Translations under genes and position numbers: made by a program | Source of the DNA: an uncultured Actinomycetes bacterium | Lineage (GTDB): Bacteria > Actinomycetota > Actinomycetes > Nanopelagicales > Nanopelagicaceae | Assembly (NCBI GenBank): GCA_903922325.1 | Contig: CAIXTG010000134.1 | Span: 1 to 15,552 of the forward strand | DNA length: 15,552 bases | Reading direction: 5' to 3' | Shown: piece after piece, positions 5,825-13,554 of the stretch | How positions within the stretch are numbered: the first letter of the stretch is position 1 | Layout: the number at the start of each line of letters is the position of its first letter | The notes under the pieces: model-generated | The model's database searches: none | What the model was told of the DNA's origin: nothing | What the model saw: the letters and a program-made list of their open reading frames with translations, nothing else

Positions 5825-7597
5825 TTAATTGTTAAGGGCTTCCATAATGGCTGACACATAAACCTTGATTCCAGCTGGCCTTAAATGAACGCCATCAGGT
5901 GCGAAATACTCCGGGTGGTTCTGCGAAATTGTGGCCCAATCGACTACTTGCGCAAGGGGATTAGCTGCGGCATATTCAGAAATTAGCGCATTGTTTGCGT
6001 CGCGCCATGGCCGTGGCACGGCAGTGTTAACAACAATTATCTGACTCTGATTAGCCACCTCAGCAAAAACTTCTGCTACTTGAGTTCGGGTAAGTGAGTT
6101 GTTATTTCCTAAATTGAAAATAATTGGTGCATTGCCAACAGATAACTTGTCCCGCTTTATTACTTCTAATAGCTCAGGTGCTTGTCGGCCAACCCGAGCA
6201 TTAATTAATCCGATTGTGCGCAGATCGCCAAGTTCATATCGAATACCGAGAATTACGGAATCGCCAGTTACCCAAATATCAGGTAATCCCACATTTGAAA
6301 TCACCGGAGGTTTCTGCGCAGAAGGTTTAAGTTCTTGGGTTAATTCTTTCTCAAGTGCGACTGCTTCTTGATCGGCAACTGAAATTGCATTTGCACTTAT
6401 TGCTGTGGTTGCAGCGAGAAGTGCAATGATGCCAACGGCGACCGAAATCTTTTGACGAACACGAACTTTCTTTGTTCGATACTTCATTCCGCGGAACCAA
6501 GATTCAACCGCGCCGCTTCGAACTGGTAGTTCTACTAACCGTAATGAAATGTCTGCCAGCGCTAAAACTATTAAGAACCGCACGGTGTAGAGCGCCCATT
6601 CTTGGCCAGCCAGATCAACGCTAGGGCGAGTTAATTGAAAGACAATCCAGTGCCATAAGTAAATTGCATATGATCGCTCGCCAATCCAGACCAAGGTGCG
6701 AGTGCGCAGTAATGGTGCGAAGCGAGAAGCTGGGTGCACGATCGAAGTCAAAATTGCACAACCGAATATTCCGGCAAGCGGGAAAGCAATTCGATAAAGC
6801 GTGGTGTCACTCTCGTTAATTAATAAGAACGCGCCGAGGATTCCAATGAACCCAATTACGCCAATGCCATCGACAAAGTCTTGCGCTCGCTGTGTTACTT
6901 CGCTTTTCAAATTTTGCGGGATCCAACTAACTGCCAGTGCCGCGCCCAGGAATAAGCCAATGCTGTGGGTGTCGGTTCCAAAGTAAACATGGCTAACTTG
7001 CGAACTACTTGACGCGTCGAGTGAGAGCGAAACAATAAATAGCGTGATTCCCGAAATTGCCGCAATCGTTAGCGCAGCTCCCGGAATTCGCTTCTTGCCA
7101 AACCACTTAAGAATAAGCAACAGCACCAGGGGCCAAACTAGATAGAACTGAGCTTCAACGGCGAGCGACCAAGTGTGTTGCAACAGCGGTGGGCGGCCAA
7201 TGGCCTCAAAGTAATCAGTATGGCGAAAAACTAGCCACCAATTCATGCCGCCAAATATCGAAAAGGGTGCATCGCTAACTAAACGTCGAGTTGTTTCTGG
7301 AGCCCAAATACCAACAAAAATCGCAGTTCCAAAAATCATGAAAAGCAATGGGGGTAGTAATCGTCGTGCACGCGCGAGATAGAAAGCGCGCAGATCTAGC
7401 CCGCCACTTCGCTGAATCGAATCGAGCAGCAGGCGAGTGATTACATAACCGGAAATTACAAAAAATAGATCTACACCCAGAAATCCGCCGGGAATCCAAG
7501 AAAAACCCAAGTGATAAAGCATTACCGCGATTACGGCGACAGCGCGCAAACCATCAATCGCAGGGATATGGGTGATCCCACGTTTTTTAGATGACAT
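5825..7597 (-). CDS. OafA/YrhL-type acyltransferase 3 fused to a C-terminal SGNH hydrolase-like domain
   Basis: This integral membrane O-acyltransferase (590 aa) is expected to acetylate or otherwise acylate a cell-surface polysaccharide, lipid or peptidoglycan. Residues 10-60 hold the signature AIDGLRAVAV...YHLG...FLGVDLFFVISGY with the catalytic-type H29. E148 lies in the WSLAVEAQFY motif, and about ten hydrophobic segments run to residue 400. Residues 438-590 form an extracytoplasmic SGNH domain: GDS 445-447 (block I), GNN 497-499 (block III) and D568-x-x-H571 in DGVHLRPAG (block V). The full two-domain length is intact. The start ATG at 7597 lacks a Shine-Dalgarno, but it is 23 bases after the stop of the upstream coiled-coil gene, so it is probably translated by coupling. 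The acceptor substrate cannot be told from sequence. Confidence 0.92.
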   Translation of the reverse strand: MSSKKRGITHIPAIDGLRAVAVIAVMLYHLGFSWIPGGFLGVDLFFVISGYVITRLLLDSIQRSGGLDLRAFYLARARRLLPPLLFMIFGTAIFVGIWAPETTRRLVSDAPFSIFGGMNWWLVFRHTDYFEAIGRPPLLQHTWSLAVEAQFYLVWPLVLLLILKWFGKKRIPGAALTIAAISGITLFIVSLSLDASSSSQVSHVYFGTDTHSIGLFLGAALAVSWIPQNLKSEVTQRAQDFVDGIGVIGFIGILGAFLLINESDTTLYRIAFPLAGIFGCAILTSIVHPASRFAPLLRTRTLVWIGERSYAIYLWHWIVFQLTRPSVDLAGQEWALYTVRFLIVLALADISLRLVELPVRSGAVESWFRGMKYRTKKVRVRQKISVAVGIIALLAATTAISANAISVADQEAVALEKELTQELKPSAQKPPVISNVGLPDIWVTGDSVILGIRYELGDLRTIGLINARVGRQAPELLEVIKRDKLSVGNAPIIFNLGNNNSLTRTQVAEVFAEVANQSQIIVVNTAVPRPWRDANNALISEYAAANPLAQVVDWATISQNHPEYFAPDGVHLRPAGIKVYVSAIMEALNN

Positions 7598-7620
7598 GAC
7601 TTTTGGTAATCGGTAAGAAA

Positions 7621-8451
7621 CTACTTACGTTTTGCAGCAGCTTTCTTCACTGGTTTTTTAGCGGCAGCCTTTTTCGCAGGTTTACGACCCGCTGACTTTG
7701 CTTTCTTTGGTGCTTCGATTGCAACTTTGGTGCGTTCGCTGGCCACCCGAATTGGGCCACGATTAATAATTGTGTCATCAGCATTTAGGTTTTGAAGAAC
7801 TTGCACTTGTAATTGCTCTAAGCGCTCAAATGAACTCTGTAGACGAGCGCGCGATTGCTGAATTGCGCTTTCAGCCTGGTCAAGAGATTGGGTCTGCACT
7901 TTGTATAAACGTTCAGCTTCAGAAATTACGCTGGCCAGCCATTGGCGATAGCTGCCGACTTCACCGGTTGCTTCAGTAATTATGCGTTCGCCCTCGCGGC
8001 GCGCAGCTGTGGCCATCGCGGTAATTTCACGTTTCTTATTTTCAAAAAGAGTTTCGGCTTCAACTTCAGCTTTTGAAACCATTTCTTCAGCTTCAGATTC
8101 AGCGGCTTGTAAATACTTGCGCCCACGTGTTTCGGCAGAGGCAAGAACTGAACGAGCTTTTTGCTCGGCGTTCTCTAACGCATCTTTAGACGCACGATTT
8201 GTTTCGGTAACTAGCCGGTCAGCTGCGGCTTGCGCCTTTGCTTCGCGCAGTTGCGCTGACTTGATCATGGTCATGGCAGTTTCAGTTGCCAAAATTTCAA
8301 ATTCTTCTTTGGATAACGTGGTGATATCGCGACGCGAGCGCAGGTCATTTAACTGTGCTTCAAGCTCGCGAATACGATCAACCGAATTTGGTTGACTGCT
8401 CTCTTCGCCTTTAAATCCAACCCAGTTAAGGAAGGAGTTCTTCTCGGCCAT
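7621..8451 (-). CDS. DivIVA-like coiled-coil protein with a C-terminal histone H1-like Lys/Ala tail
   Basis: This soluble coiled-coil protein (276 aa) resembles the DivIVA/FilP-like cytoskeletal or polar proteins of Actinobacteria, but no signature of true DivIVA (Wag31) is seen at its N-terminus. Residues 23-40 form a short coil and residues 46-225 a nearly unbroken Ala/Glu/Lys/Arg-rich helix with heptads. Residues 249-276 are a basic tail with AKK and AAAK repeats, like the tail at the N-terminus of the membrane protein 2 kb away. I chose the ATG at 8451 because AGAGG lies just upstream of it on the minus strand; an in-frame ATG at 8478 would add 9 residues and lacks such a site. It precedes the acyltransferase gene by 23 bases, so the two probably form an operon. 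A role in envelope or chromosome organisation is inference. Confidence 0.75.
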   Translation of the reverse strand: MAEKNSFLNWVGFKGEESSQPNSVDRIRELEAQLNDLRSRRDITTLSKEEFEILATETAMTMIKSAQLREAKAQAAADRLVTETNRASKDALENAEQKARSVLASAETRGRKYLQAAESEAEEMVSKAEVEAETLFENKKREITAMATAARREGERIITEATGEVGSYRQWLASVISEAERLYKVQTQSLDQAESAIQQSRARLQSSFERLEQLQVQVLQNLNADDTIINRGPIRVASERTKVAIEAPKKAKSAGRKPAKKAAAKKPVKKAAAKRK

Positions 8452-8563
8452 CGCTACCTCTTTATGCTCTTGAAACACTTACGGAAGGCTTAGATTAGAG
8501 CAAAAGCGCCATACCTAAAAGTGGGGTTAGCGCAGGGCTGATGCGGGGTGAAAATGGGCTTAA

Positions 8564-9208
8564 TTAGCGGGATCTATAAACGGCAACACAGATAGCCACA
8601 TACTGCGAGATCCATGCGGCCAGTACGAAGATATGAAATAGCTCGTGAAATCCAAAGTACTTCGCCTCGCGCCCTGGTCGCTTCAGTGCGTAGAAAATTG
8701 CGCCAATTGAGTAGAGCAGGCCACCAAGAATAATTGGCAAGATAACCCACCAGCCACCTGCGCGATAGAGATGGGGTGTATAAATAATTGCAACCCAGCC
8801 AAGTACTAAATAGTTAGCAACATATAACCAACGTGGTGCACCAACCCAGAAGACGCGAACCGCAACACCAATCAAAGCGCCCGTCCAGATTACCGAAAGC
8901 AAAATTGTGCGATCGTGACCTTCGAGCAAAGTAACTGCAAATGGTGTGTATGAACCAGCAATTAGTAAATTAATATTTGCGTGATCCCAGCGACGCCAAA
9001 TTTTCTTTTTAGCCGGTGACCAAGGCACTCGGTGATAGATAGCTGAAACGCTAAATAATAGAATTGCAGTTAACGAATAAAGAGCAATCGCAAATTTGAC
9101 TGAGTTGCGACTAAGAAGAAAGAGAACGAGCGAAGCGATGATCACTGCAGGTGTTGCCCCTAAGTGAAACCAGCCACGCAATTTTGGTGGTGCTACAGGC
9201 TGGATCAT
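8564..9208 (-). CDS. TrhA / hemolysin III family membrane protein (PAQR-like)
   Basis: This seven-helix membrane protein (214 aa) belongs to the hemolysin III/YqfA group of the PAQR superfamily. Bacterial members affect membrane fluidity in some species; despite the name, a toxin role is not implied. The metal-site residues of the superfamily are present: S55 and H59 in SAIYHR, D75 in WDHANIN, and H188 with H192 in FHELFHIF, plus the GSYTPF block (85-90). The length matches the family. The ATG at 9208 has only a weak purine run upstream. A TAGGCT on the minus strand around 9245-9240 is a possible -10. The gene is 112 bases from the coiled-coil operon and 47 bases after metY, so read-through from metY is possible. 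Confidence 0.93.
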   Translation of the reverse strand: MIQPVAPPKLRGWFHLGATPAVIIASLVLFLLSRNSVKFAIALYSLTAILLFSVSAIYHRVPWSPAKKKIWRRWDHANINLLIAGSYTPFAVTLLEGHDRTILLSVIWTGALIGVAVRVFWVGAPRWLYVANYLVLGWVAIIYTPHLYRAGGWWVILPIILGGLLYSIGAIFYALKRPGREAKYFGFHELFHIFVLAAWISQYVAICVAVYRSR

Positions 9209-9255
9209 CGGATCGCTCGCTCTCAGTTAATTACCATGCTGAGCCTAACTTGTTA

Positions 9256-10569
9256 TTAACTTTTCGCTGCCGCAAAACCAACTTCTAAGTCAACTTTTAG
9301 ATCAGCGATATTTTCTAAACCAAGGCTTAAGCGCACCAACCCTGGCGTGACGCCTGCAGTTAATTGCTCGTCTGGCGAGAGTTGGGAATGAGTGGTGGCA
9401 GCAGGCTGAATTACTAATGAACGGACATCACCGATGTTGGCAACGTGACTAAATAGTTTTAGTGATTCAACAAATTTGCGACCTGCTTCAACTCCACCTT
9501 TAATCTCGAATGAAAGAACTGCACCAGGGCCCTTAGGGGCATATTTCTGCGCATTCTGATACCAAGGAGATGAAGGTAGGGCAGCGTAATTAACGCTCTC
9601 TACGCTCGGATGAGATTCCAACCAAGTCGCGATTGCTTTGGCATTTTCGACATGGCGTTCAATTCGCAAACTAAGAGTTTCTAAACCTTGTGCTAATAAC
9701 CAGGCGTTAAATGGCGCAACAGCCGCTCCAATATCGCGCAATAGTTGTAGACGAATCTTGAAAATGTACGAAAGGTTTGCACCAAAAGCACTACCCACGC
9801 CAAGGGCTTGCGAATAAACCAAGCCATGATAGCTAGGGTCTGGTTCATTAAAACCCTTGAACTTATCTGGGTACTGCGCATAATCAAATTTTCCAGAATC
9901 AACAATTGCACCAACCACGGCATTACCGTGACCAGATAAGAACTTAGTGGCTGAGTGAACAACTACGTCAGCACCATATTCAATTGGCTTAATTAAATAT
10001 GGTGTAGCTACAGTGTTGTCGACGATTAGTGGGACACCAACTTCGTGAGCAACTTTTGCAACACCCTCGATATCTAGAATTTCATTCTTTGGATTAGCAA
10101 TTGTCTCGCCAAAGAATGCCTTTGTATTTGGGCGCGCAGCTTTGCGCCAACTCTCTAAATCGGTTGGGTCTTCAACGAAAGTTACTTCGATACCAAACTT
10201 AGGCAATGTGTAGTGGAATAAGTTGTAAGTTCCACCATAAAGGCTTGGGCTAGAAACAATATGATCGCCAGCCTCAGCAACGTTCATAATCGCAAATGAA
10301 GTTGCAGCGGATCCGGATGAGAGCAAAAGTGCCGCTACGCCACCTTCAAGAGCGGCAATACGTTGTTCAACTGCATCCTGAGTTGGATTCATGATTCGGG
10401 TATAAATGTTTCCGAGCTCTGCTAATGAAAACAGATCGGCAGCGTGCTTTGAGTCACGGAACTGATAAGCAGTTGTTTGATAGAGCGGAAGAGCGCGTGC
10501 TCCGGTAGTTGGGTCGGCAGTTTGGCCAGCGTGAATTTGTAAAGTTTCAAATGAATAGCTGTCTGACAT
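9256..10569 (-). CDS. metY: O-acetylhomoserine sulfhydrylase (MetY-type PLP enzyme)
   Basis: This cytoplasmic PLP enzyme (437 aa from this start) of the Cys/Met metabolism family makes homocysteine from O-acetylhomoserine and sulfide. Conserved parts include FETLQIHAGQ at the N-terminus, the YTRIMNPTQDAVEQRIAALEGG block, the PLP aspartate in VDNT (about residue 184) and the Schiff-base lysine K209 in VHSATKFLSGHG. The length of about 430 aa and the long insert after the lysine separate it from the shorter MetB and MetC. The ATG at 10569 is preferred: a GGA lies 9 bases upstream. A TTG at 10587 would add 6 residues but has no ribosome binding site. It gives the organism direct sulfhydrylation, next to the CysO/CysM cysteine route. 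Confidence 0.94.
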   Translation of the reverse strand: MSDSYSFETLQIHAGQTADPTTGARALPLYQTTAYQFRDSKHAADLFSLAELGNIYTRIMNPTQDAVEQRIAALEGGVAALLLSSGSAATSFAIMNVAEAGDHIVSSPSLYGGTYNLFHYTLPKFGIEVTFVEDPTDLESWRKAARPNTKAFFGETIANPKNEILDIEGVAKVAHEVGVPLIVDNTVATPYLIKPIEYGADVVVHSATKFLSGHGNAVVGAIVDSGKFDYAQYPDKFKGFNEPDPSYHGLVYSQALGVGSAFGANLSYIFKIRLQLLRDIGAAVAPFNAWLLAQGLETLSLRIERHVENAKAIATWLESHPSVESVNYAALPSSPWYQNAQKYAPKGPGAVLSFEIKGGVEAGRKFVESLKLFSHVANIGDVRSLVIQPAATTHSQLSPDEQLTAGVTPGLVRLSLGLENIADLKVDLEVGFAAAKS

Positions 10570-10597
10570 GGTCTGTGTTCCAATCAATTACTAGCGG

Positions 10598-10643
10598 GAG
10601 ATGGCTATCTCACTTCAGCGTTGAAGAATCATCATCGAAGATG
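10598..10643 (-). promoter_or_regulatory. Cluster of three small hairpins in the metY leader
   Basis: Within the 157-base gap upstream of metY three perfect short inverted repeats follow each other: GAGAT/ATCTC (10598-10602 and 10607-10611), CTTCA/TGAAG (10613-10617 and 10622-10626) and CATC/GATG (10633-10636 and 10640-10643). Each has a loop of 3-4 bases. Methionine genes often carry S-adenosylmethionine riboswitches, but none of the SAM classes I know fits here. The element may simply be local structure. Confidence 0.3.
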
Positions 10644-10726
10644 AAGAGCGATGAGGGAATTTAACAAAGATTAGAAAATACTTCTCACGAGTTATTCGTT
10701 GCTGCAAGTAAATTGCAATAAGCCTA

Positions 10727-11932
10727 TTAGCGCAGATTGCGCACAGATTTAACGAGCAGCGAGAGCAGAGCGGCCACACAAGTGATGCCACCAGTCCACC
10801 AAAGCGCATTTGAAATTCCAATAGTTGCTGCAATTGGGCCAGCAATCACAATGCCCAGAGGCGCAATACCGTAAGAACCAAAAGCATCGTATGAAGTTAC
10901 TCGCGAGAAAGATTCCTCGGGAATGTGTTTTTGCATTGAGGTATTCCAGTTGACCATAAATATCTCGATAGCAAAACCGGAAAATAGTGCGCCGATAATT
11001 GGGAAAATAATGGGTAATTCGAGGGCAATAGCGAAATCCCAAAGTGCTGATGTGGCAATCAAGACCATTGATATTGCAAGTGGTCTGGGGAACTTAACCT
11101 TTAGCGCGACAGCCCCGCCGATCATCATTCCCACGGTTAACGCTGCCAAGTTATATGACCAATGTTTCGGACCAGCATCGCCTTCGTTGAAAGCCAACGG
11201 GCCTAAGACTTGCAACATAGATTCAAAGCAAGCATTGATTGCGGCAAAGGTGATCACCATTGCGACAACCCAAGATCTAGATGAAAACTCAATCCAACCT
11301 ATTTTTAGATCGTGCAACATTGAATTCTTTTCGCGCACAGGCATTGCTGGTAAATCTATTTTTAGAACGAGCACACCTGCAATAAAGAAGGTAATTGCAT
11401 CAGTGAGCAAGGCCCAACCTGAGCCATAGAGAGTTACGACGATTCCACCAAGTAAAGTTCCGGCAATAAAACCGATGTTTGTCATCAAGCCAATTACGGC
11501 ATTTCCATGTTGCAGTTTTTCTTTCGGTAAAATTTCTGGCAACACGCCAGACATGGCTGGCCACCAGAGCGCGTTTAGTACGCCAAAGAGCGCGCCCATT
11601 AAAGCTAATAACCAAACTGATGGAAAACCTGCAATAAATGCGATCGCACTAACAGCGGTAAAAACTGAACCGATTATGTCTACGGTACCGACAATGCGAT
11701 TTCGTTTAAAGCGATCGCCAATCACGCCACCGAATAACATGAACGCAATCAGTGGCACGAAGCGAGCTGCCATCACCAAACTTAAATCACTGCCATCGGC
11801 GCCTGGAATACTTAGTACGCCATAAGCAAGCGCAATCGGAGATAAACCATTTCCGAAGTTAGAAATGAAACGTGAAATCGCTAATGAAGTAAAACCATCA
11901 TGCGAACGTAGCTCTCTAAGTTGTGTAAGCAC
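10727..11932 (-). CDS. MFS transporter of the EntS-like (DHA3) exporter group
   Basis: This inner-membrane major facilitator (401 aa) has about twelve hydrophobic helices. The loop between helices 2 and 3 carries the MFS motif (FGGVIGDRFKRNRIV, residues about 67-81). The overall layout resembles the EntS-like/DHA3 group of proton-driven exporters, but substrate cannot be told. The start is a GTG at 11932, 3 bases beyond the DinB-like stop, without its own clear ribosome binding site, so it is probably translated by coupling to the gene before it. The neighbour combination gives no clue to the exported compound. The protein appears complete. Confidence 0.85.
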   Translation of the reverse strand: MLTQLRELRSHDGFTSLAISRFISNFGNGLSPIALAYGVLSIPGADGSDLSLVMAARFVPLIAFMLFGGVIGDRFKRNRIVGTVDIIGSVFTAVSAIAFIAGFPSVWLLALMGALFGVLNALWWPAMSGVLPEILPKEKLQHGNAVIGLMTNIGFIAGTLLGGIVVTLYGSGWALLTDAITFFIAGVLVLKIDLPAMPVREKNSMLHDLKIGWIEFSSRSWVVAMVITFAAINACFESMLQVLGPLAFNEGDAGPKHWSYNLAALTVGMMIGGAVALKVKFPRPLAISMVLIATSALWDFAIALELPIIFPIIGALFSGFAIEIFMVNWNTSMQKHIPEESFSRVTSYDAFGSYGIAPLGIVIAGPIAATIGISNALWWTGGITCVAALLSLLVKSVRNLR

Positions 11933-11935
11933 TAA

Positions 11936-12406
11936 TTAGTTTTCGCCGCGAAGCGCTTTCTCAATTTGGCCAATGTGATCAAGTGGATGCGCGGTATATG
12001 CGCGGCACCATTTCTCAATAGAAAATGGCCCACTCTCAGAGTGGAGGCCAGCCTTGGTGAGATCAGCATCTGTTAATCGTTCAATCATGATTAGCGATGA
12101 GGCACGAACAGCACTGAAAACCTTTACCGAAAAATCAATTGGCAGAGTAGCGTAACCAAGCACAGCTGAATCTCCCCAAGCATTCTCGTCGTAGCCTTGA
12201 ATGATGGTCCCTTCAGGTTCGGCAATTAAGCGACGAATACGCGCATATGACTGCGCTTCAGAATCAGCCATGTGGTGAATTACTTGGCGTGCAGACCAAC
12301 CTTCAGGATGTTTAGTATCAAGCTGAGCGCTCGGAATACCTGCAACAAGTTTTTCAAATGCTTCAGTGCTTTGGCGGTATGCCGCTGCGATCTCTTTGAT
12401 GCTCAT
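11936..12406 (-). CDS. DinB-like (DinB_2) four-helix-bundle protein
   Basis: This 156-residue cytoplasmic protein has the DinB/YfiT-type four-helix fold, a superfamily that includes metal-dependent thiol-using enzymes such as maleylpyruvate isomerase and bacillithiol or mycothiol S-transferases. The expected metal-binding histidines are visible: one in the WSARQVIHHMADSE helix and others in the C-terminal HPLDHIGQIEKAL helix. The ATG at 12406 is supported by AGGAG about 8 bases upstream. The gene heads a two-gene operon with the MFS exporter. A conjugate-and-export detoxification pair would be consistent with this arrangement, but that is inference. Confidence 0.85.
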   Translation of the reverse strand: MSIKEIAAAYRQSTEAFEKLVAGIPSAQLDTKHPEGWSARQVIHHMADSEAQSYARIRRLIAEPEGTIIQGYDENAWGDSAVLGYATLPIDFSVKVFSAVRASSLIMIERLTDADLTKAGLHSESGPFSIEKWCRAYTAHPLDHIGQIEKALRGEN

Positions 12407-12438
12407 ATCAACTCTCCTGAATAAAGGTTAAGAGTTGA

Positions 12439-12444
12439 ACTATA
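12439..12444 (-). promoter_or_regulatory. Candidate -10 element for the dinB-MFS operon
   Basis: On the minus strand TATAGT lies 32 bases before the DinB-like ATG, leaving room for a short leader containing the AGGAG ribosome binding site. It is a good TANNNT match; no clear -35 is visible. It falls in the 67-base gap after arsC. Confidence 0.4.
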
Positions 12445-12473
12445 GAGCGCAGACTTAAAAAGCGGGAGAGCGA

Positions 12474-12878
12474 TTAAATAATTTCGGCCAATAGTTCAGT
12501 TACCCGACGCTTGATTTCGTCACGGATAATACGAACAGGTTCGATGCCTTGACCGGCTGGATCTTCGAGAACCCAATCTTCGTAGCGCTTACCTGGGAAG
12601 AATGGGCAGGTATCGCCGCACCCCATGGTGATTACAACATCAGATTCTTGAACAGATTCGGTAGTTAGAATTTTTGGAACTTCATTAGCAATATCAATTC
12701 CAAGTTCGGCCATTGCTTCAATTGCAACTGGATTGATTGTCTCTTTAGGAGCAGACCCAGCTGAAAGCACTCGCACTTTTCCGCCAGAGAGCGAAGTCAT
12801 GAAACCCGCTGCCATCTGTGATCGACCGGCATTGTGAACACAAACGAAGAGAACTGTTGGCTGTTTTTCAAGCTTCAT
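12474..12878 (-). CDS. arsC: Arsenate reductase of the low-molecular-weight phosphatase type
   Basis: This cytoplasmic enzyme (134 aa) reduces arsenate to arsenite, and in Actinobacteria commonly uses mycothiol/mycoredoxin. The phosphatase-like loop C13-x5-R19 followed by S20 (CVHNAGRS) is intact. Further cysteines C87 and C91 lie in MGCGDTCPF, and the catalytic-type D106-P107 lies in LEDPAGQ. A protein tyrosine phosphatase role is less likely because of the paired C-terminal cysteines. The ATG at 12878 overlaps the regX3 stop by 11 bases, so the gene is translated together with the phosphate regulators. That links it to phosphate starvation, when high-affinity phosphate uptake also admits arsenate. 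No arsenite exporter is visible here. Confidence 0.93.
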   Translation of the reverse strand: MKLEKQPTVLFVCVHNAGRSQMAAGFMTSLSGGKVRVLSAGSAPKETINPVAIEAMAELGIDIANEVPKILTTESVQESDVVITMGCGDTCPFFPGKRYEDWVLEDPAGQGIEPVRIIRDEIKRRVTELLAEII

Positions 12879-13554
12879 ATTTATAACCTAACCCACGGAT
12901 AGTCTGAATTATTCTTGGATCAGCCGGATCCACTTCGATTTTTGCTCGCAAACGTTTAATGTGGACATCTAAAGTTTTAGTATCACCGTAATAGTCGGCG
13001 CCCCAAATTCGGTCAATAATCTGATGACGTGGAAGTACTCGACCGGCATTACGAATTAAATATTCAAGAAGCTGGAATTCCTTAAGTGGAAGTGAAGCTG
13101 AAATTCCGTTCACAGATACTTGATGGCGATCAACATCGACTCGAACACTGCCAATTTCAAAGATATTTGGATTTAGACCATCGGACTCCGGGTTACTTTG
13201 ACGACGAAGCACTGCCTTAATACGCGCCGTTAATTCACGTGCTGAATATGGCTTGGTTACATAGTCATCGGCCCCTAGTTCAAGCCCAACTACTTTGTCG
13301 ATCTCAGAGTCTTTCGCAGTTAACATAATGATTGGCACTTGAGATTTAGTGCGAATCGTGCGACAAACTTCAGTACCTGAAACTTCAGGAATCATTAGAT
13401 CCAAAAGGATTAAATCTGGCGCTTCGGTATCAAACTTACTTAAAGCTTGTGTCCCATTTTCAGCTACTACAACCTCAAACCCCTCTTTACTGAGCAAGAA
13501 GGAGAGAGCTTCAGAGAACGATGACTCATCTTCAACGATCAGGATTTTTGTCAT
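12868..13554 (-). CDS. regX3: RegX3-like response regulator (OmpR/PhoB family)
   Basis: This two-component response regulator (228 aa) is expected to activate phosphate-starvation genes. The receiver domain (residues 1-115) has acidic E8 and D9, the phosphorylated D52, T79 and K101. The C-terminal winged-helix DNA-binding domain (about 130-227) ends with TLDVHIKRLRAKIE and IQTIRGLGYKYEA, typical of OmpR/PhoB proteins. Assignment to RegX3/PhoP rather than another OmpR-type regulator rests on the SenX3-like partner and the divergent phoU. Its ATG overlaps the senX3 stop (ATGA, 13551-13554), and its own stop lies inside arsC. It is likely to bind the repeated boxes at 14661-14704. Confidence 0.94.
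   Translation of the reverse strand: MTKILIVEDESSFSEALSFLLSKEGFEVVVAENGTQALSKFDTEAPDLILLDLMIPEVSGTEVCRTIRTKSQVPIIMLTAKDSEIDKVVGLELGADDYVTKPYSARELTARIKAVLRRQSNPESDGLNPNIFEIGSVRVDVDRHQVSVNGISASLPLKEFQLLEYLIRNAGRVLPRHQIIDRIWGADYYGDTKTLDVHIKRLRAKIEVDPADPRIIQTIRGLGYKYEA

Noticed and set aside
8452..8478. Nine-residue N-terminal extension of the coiled-coil gene (ATG at 8478)
   Set aside because: AGAGG is placed for the ATG at 8451, and no ribosome binding site supports 8478.
10570..10587. TTG start for metY at 10587
   Set aside because: No ribosome binding site; the ATG at 10569 has a GGA at suitable distance and begins the conserved part of the protein.
10615..10845. Minus-strand open frame across the MFS gene end and metY leader
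   Set aside because: It overlaps the MFS coding region in another frame, has no recognisable domain and no ribosome binding site.
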